Positions 63,521 through 64,000 of a stretch of DNA of 64,000 nt are shown here, in pieces. The DNA comes from Litoditis marina. Taxonomy: Eukaryota; Nematoda; Chromadorea; Rhabditida; Rhabditidae. The translations under genes were made by a program, and so were the position numbers. The notes under the pieces were generated by a model, which saw only the letters and a program-made list of their open reading frames with translations, was not told the DNA's origin and searched no databases. The DNA lies in NCBI GenBank assembly GCA_964036275.1, contig OZ038436.1, forward strand, positions 10,427,904 through 10,491,903. Direction: 5' to 3'. Within the stretch, counting starts at the first letter, position 1. Every line of letters begins with the position of its first letter.

Positions 63521-64000
63521 GAGATACAAAAAAGAAATAGATACAAAACAGTGTTGCGCATGTTAATGTTATATTAGAATGAGCATAGTCAATAAACCAG
63601 TTGATTCAATGACGGGCACAGGAAACTTCAGCAATGGCATGATAAATTAGGTTTGTTATGTTATAGCCGAGCTGTTTTCCAAATTTATCGTCGATTCTTT
63701 CGGTGACACGTTTTCACTTGGAAATTGAATGAAAAAGTGTAGTCTGTACACACCTATTGGAGTATTGGGTTTCGTGCCTATATTCTTTTCGTTCATCAGT
63801 TGATTAAATAAACATAAAAACACGTAGACACATAGAAACTTGGAGATCGATCATGGACCACCACTATGTAACATTGTGATGTGCCAAATAAAACGTAAAA
63901 CTTAGAACGGTTAACTAAAACATGATCTATTAATGAGTTGACAGAGTTAAATATATACTATCTACTAAAGTTAGCTTACTGATTAGATATCGTTTATATA
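63521..64000. other. Right edge, nothing recognised
   Basis: AT-rich sequence. No exon, hairpin or known repeat of this window is present. Confidence 0.5.

Overview
The window looks like nuclear DNA of a rhabditid nematode, probably Caenorhabditis or a close relative. Every recognisable gene is on the minus strand and is cut by 3 to 12 introns. Most introns end in a tttcag-type acceptor, seen on the plus strand as ctgaaa. Several genes have an AG acceptor 0-7 nt before the ATG, as expected for spliced-leader trans-splicing. One gene is a cysteine/glutamine-rich protein of the ABU/PQN type known from nematode pharyngeal cuticle. I see no rRNA, CRISPR array or bacterial-style gene.

Left half (1-33,000), in the direction of transcription (right to left): MRPL37 (mitochondrial large-subunit ribosomal protein, 32916-28080, 414 aa); the geranylgeranyltransferase-I beta subunit (27431-17682, 348 aa); WASH1 (17109-10558, 489 aa); PIG-P (9119-6611, 140 aa); and NOA1 (6235 to beyond the left edge, 249 aa visible). 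Exons were joined by hand. Reading phase is kept at every junction except one TAF1C junction with two alternatives. A sixth gene, very probably TAF1C (RNA polymerase I SL1 subunit, 25767-21339, about 563 aa), lies entirely inside intron 2 of the geranylgeranyltransferase gene on the same strand. The genes share no pathway; they look like a housekeeping cluster, possibly an operon with wide spacing.

The WASH1 gene carries two unusual splice features near its 3' end. One is a second copy of the exon encoding the actin-binding C motif, whose phase allows either copy but not both. The other is a 30-bp tandem repeat that triplicates the 5' splice site in frame.

Middle (33,000-52,000): no gene recognised. 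It holds microsatellites, many small inverted-repeat elements and a degenerate tandem array whose units share a conserved core of about 42 bp. One array unit is interrupted by a 3.25-kb element with ~250-bp terminal inverted repeats and TA flanks, and then by a 1.53-kb near-perfect palindrome.

Right part (51,900-56,200): one ABU/PQN-like secreted protein gene, 10 exons, all introns phase 0, roughly one Cys-rich repeat per exon, with a TATA-like box. From 56,200 to 64,000 only dispersed repeats, microsatellites and a doubtful small gene are visible.

At least eight families of short inverted-repeat (MITE-like) elements are spread through introns and intergenic DNA, several present 5-7 times in 64 kb.
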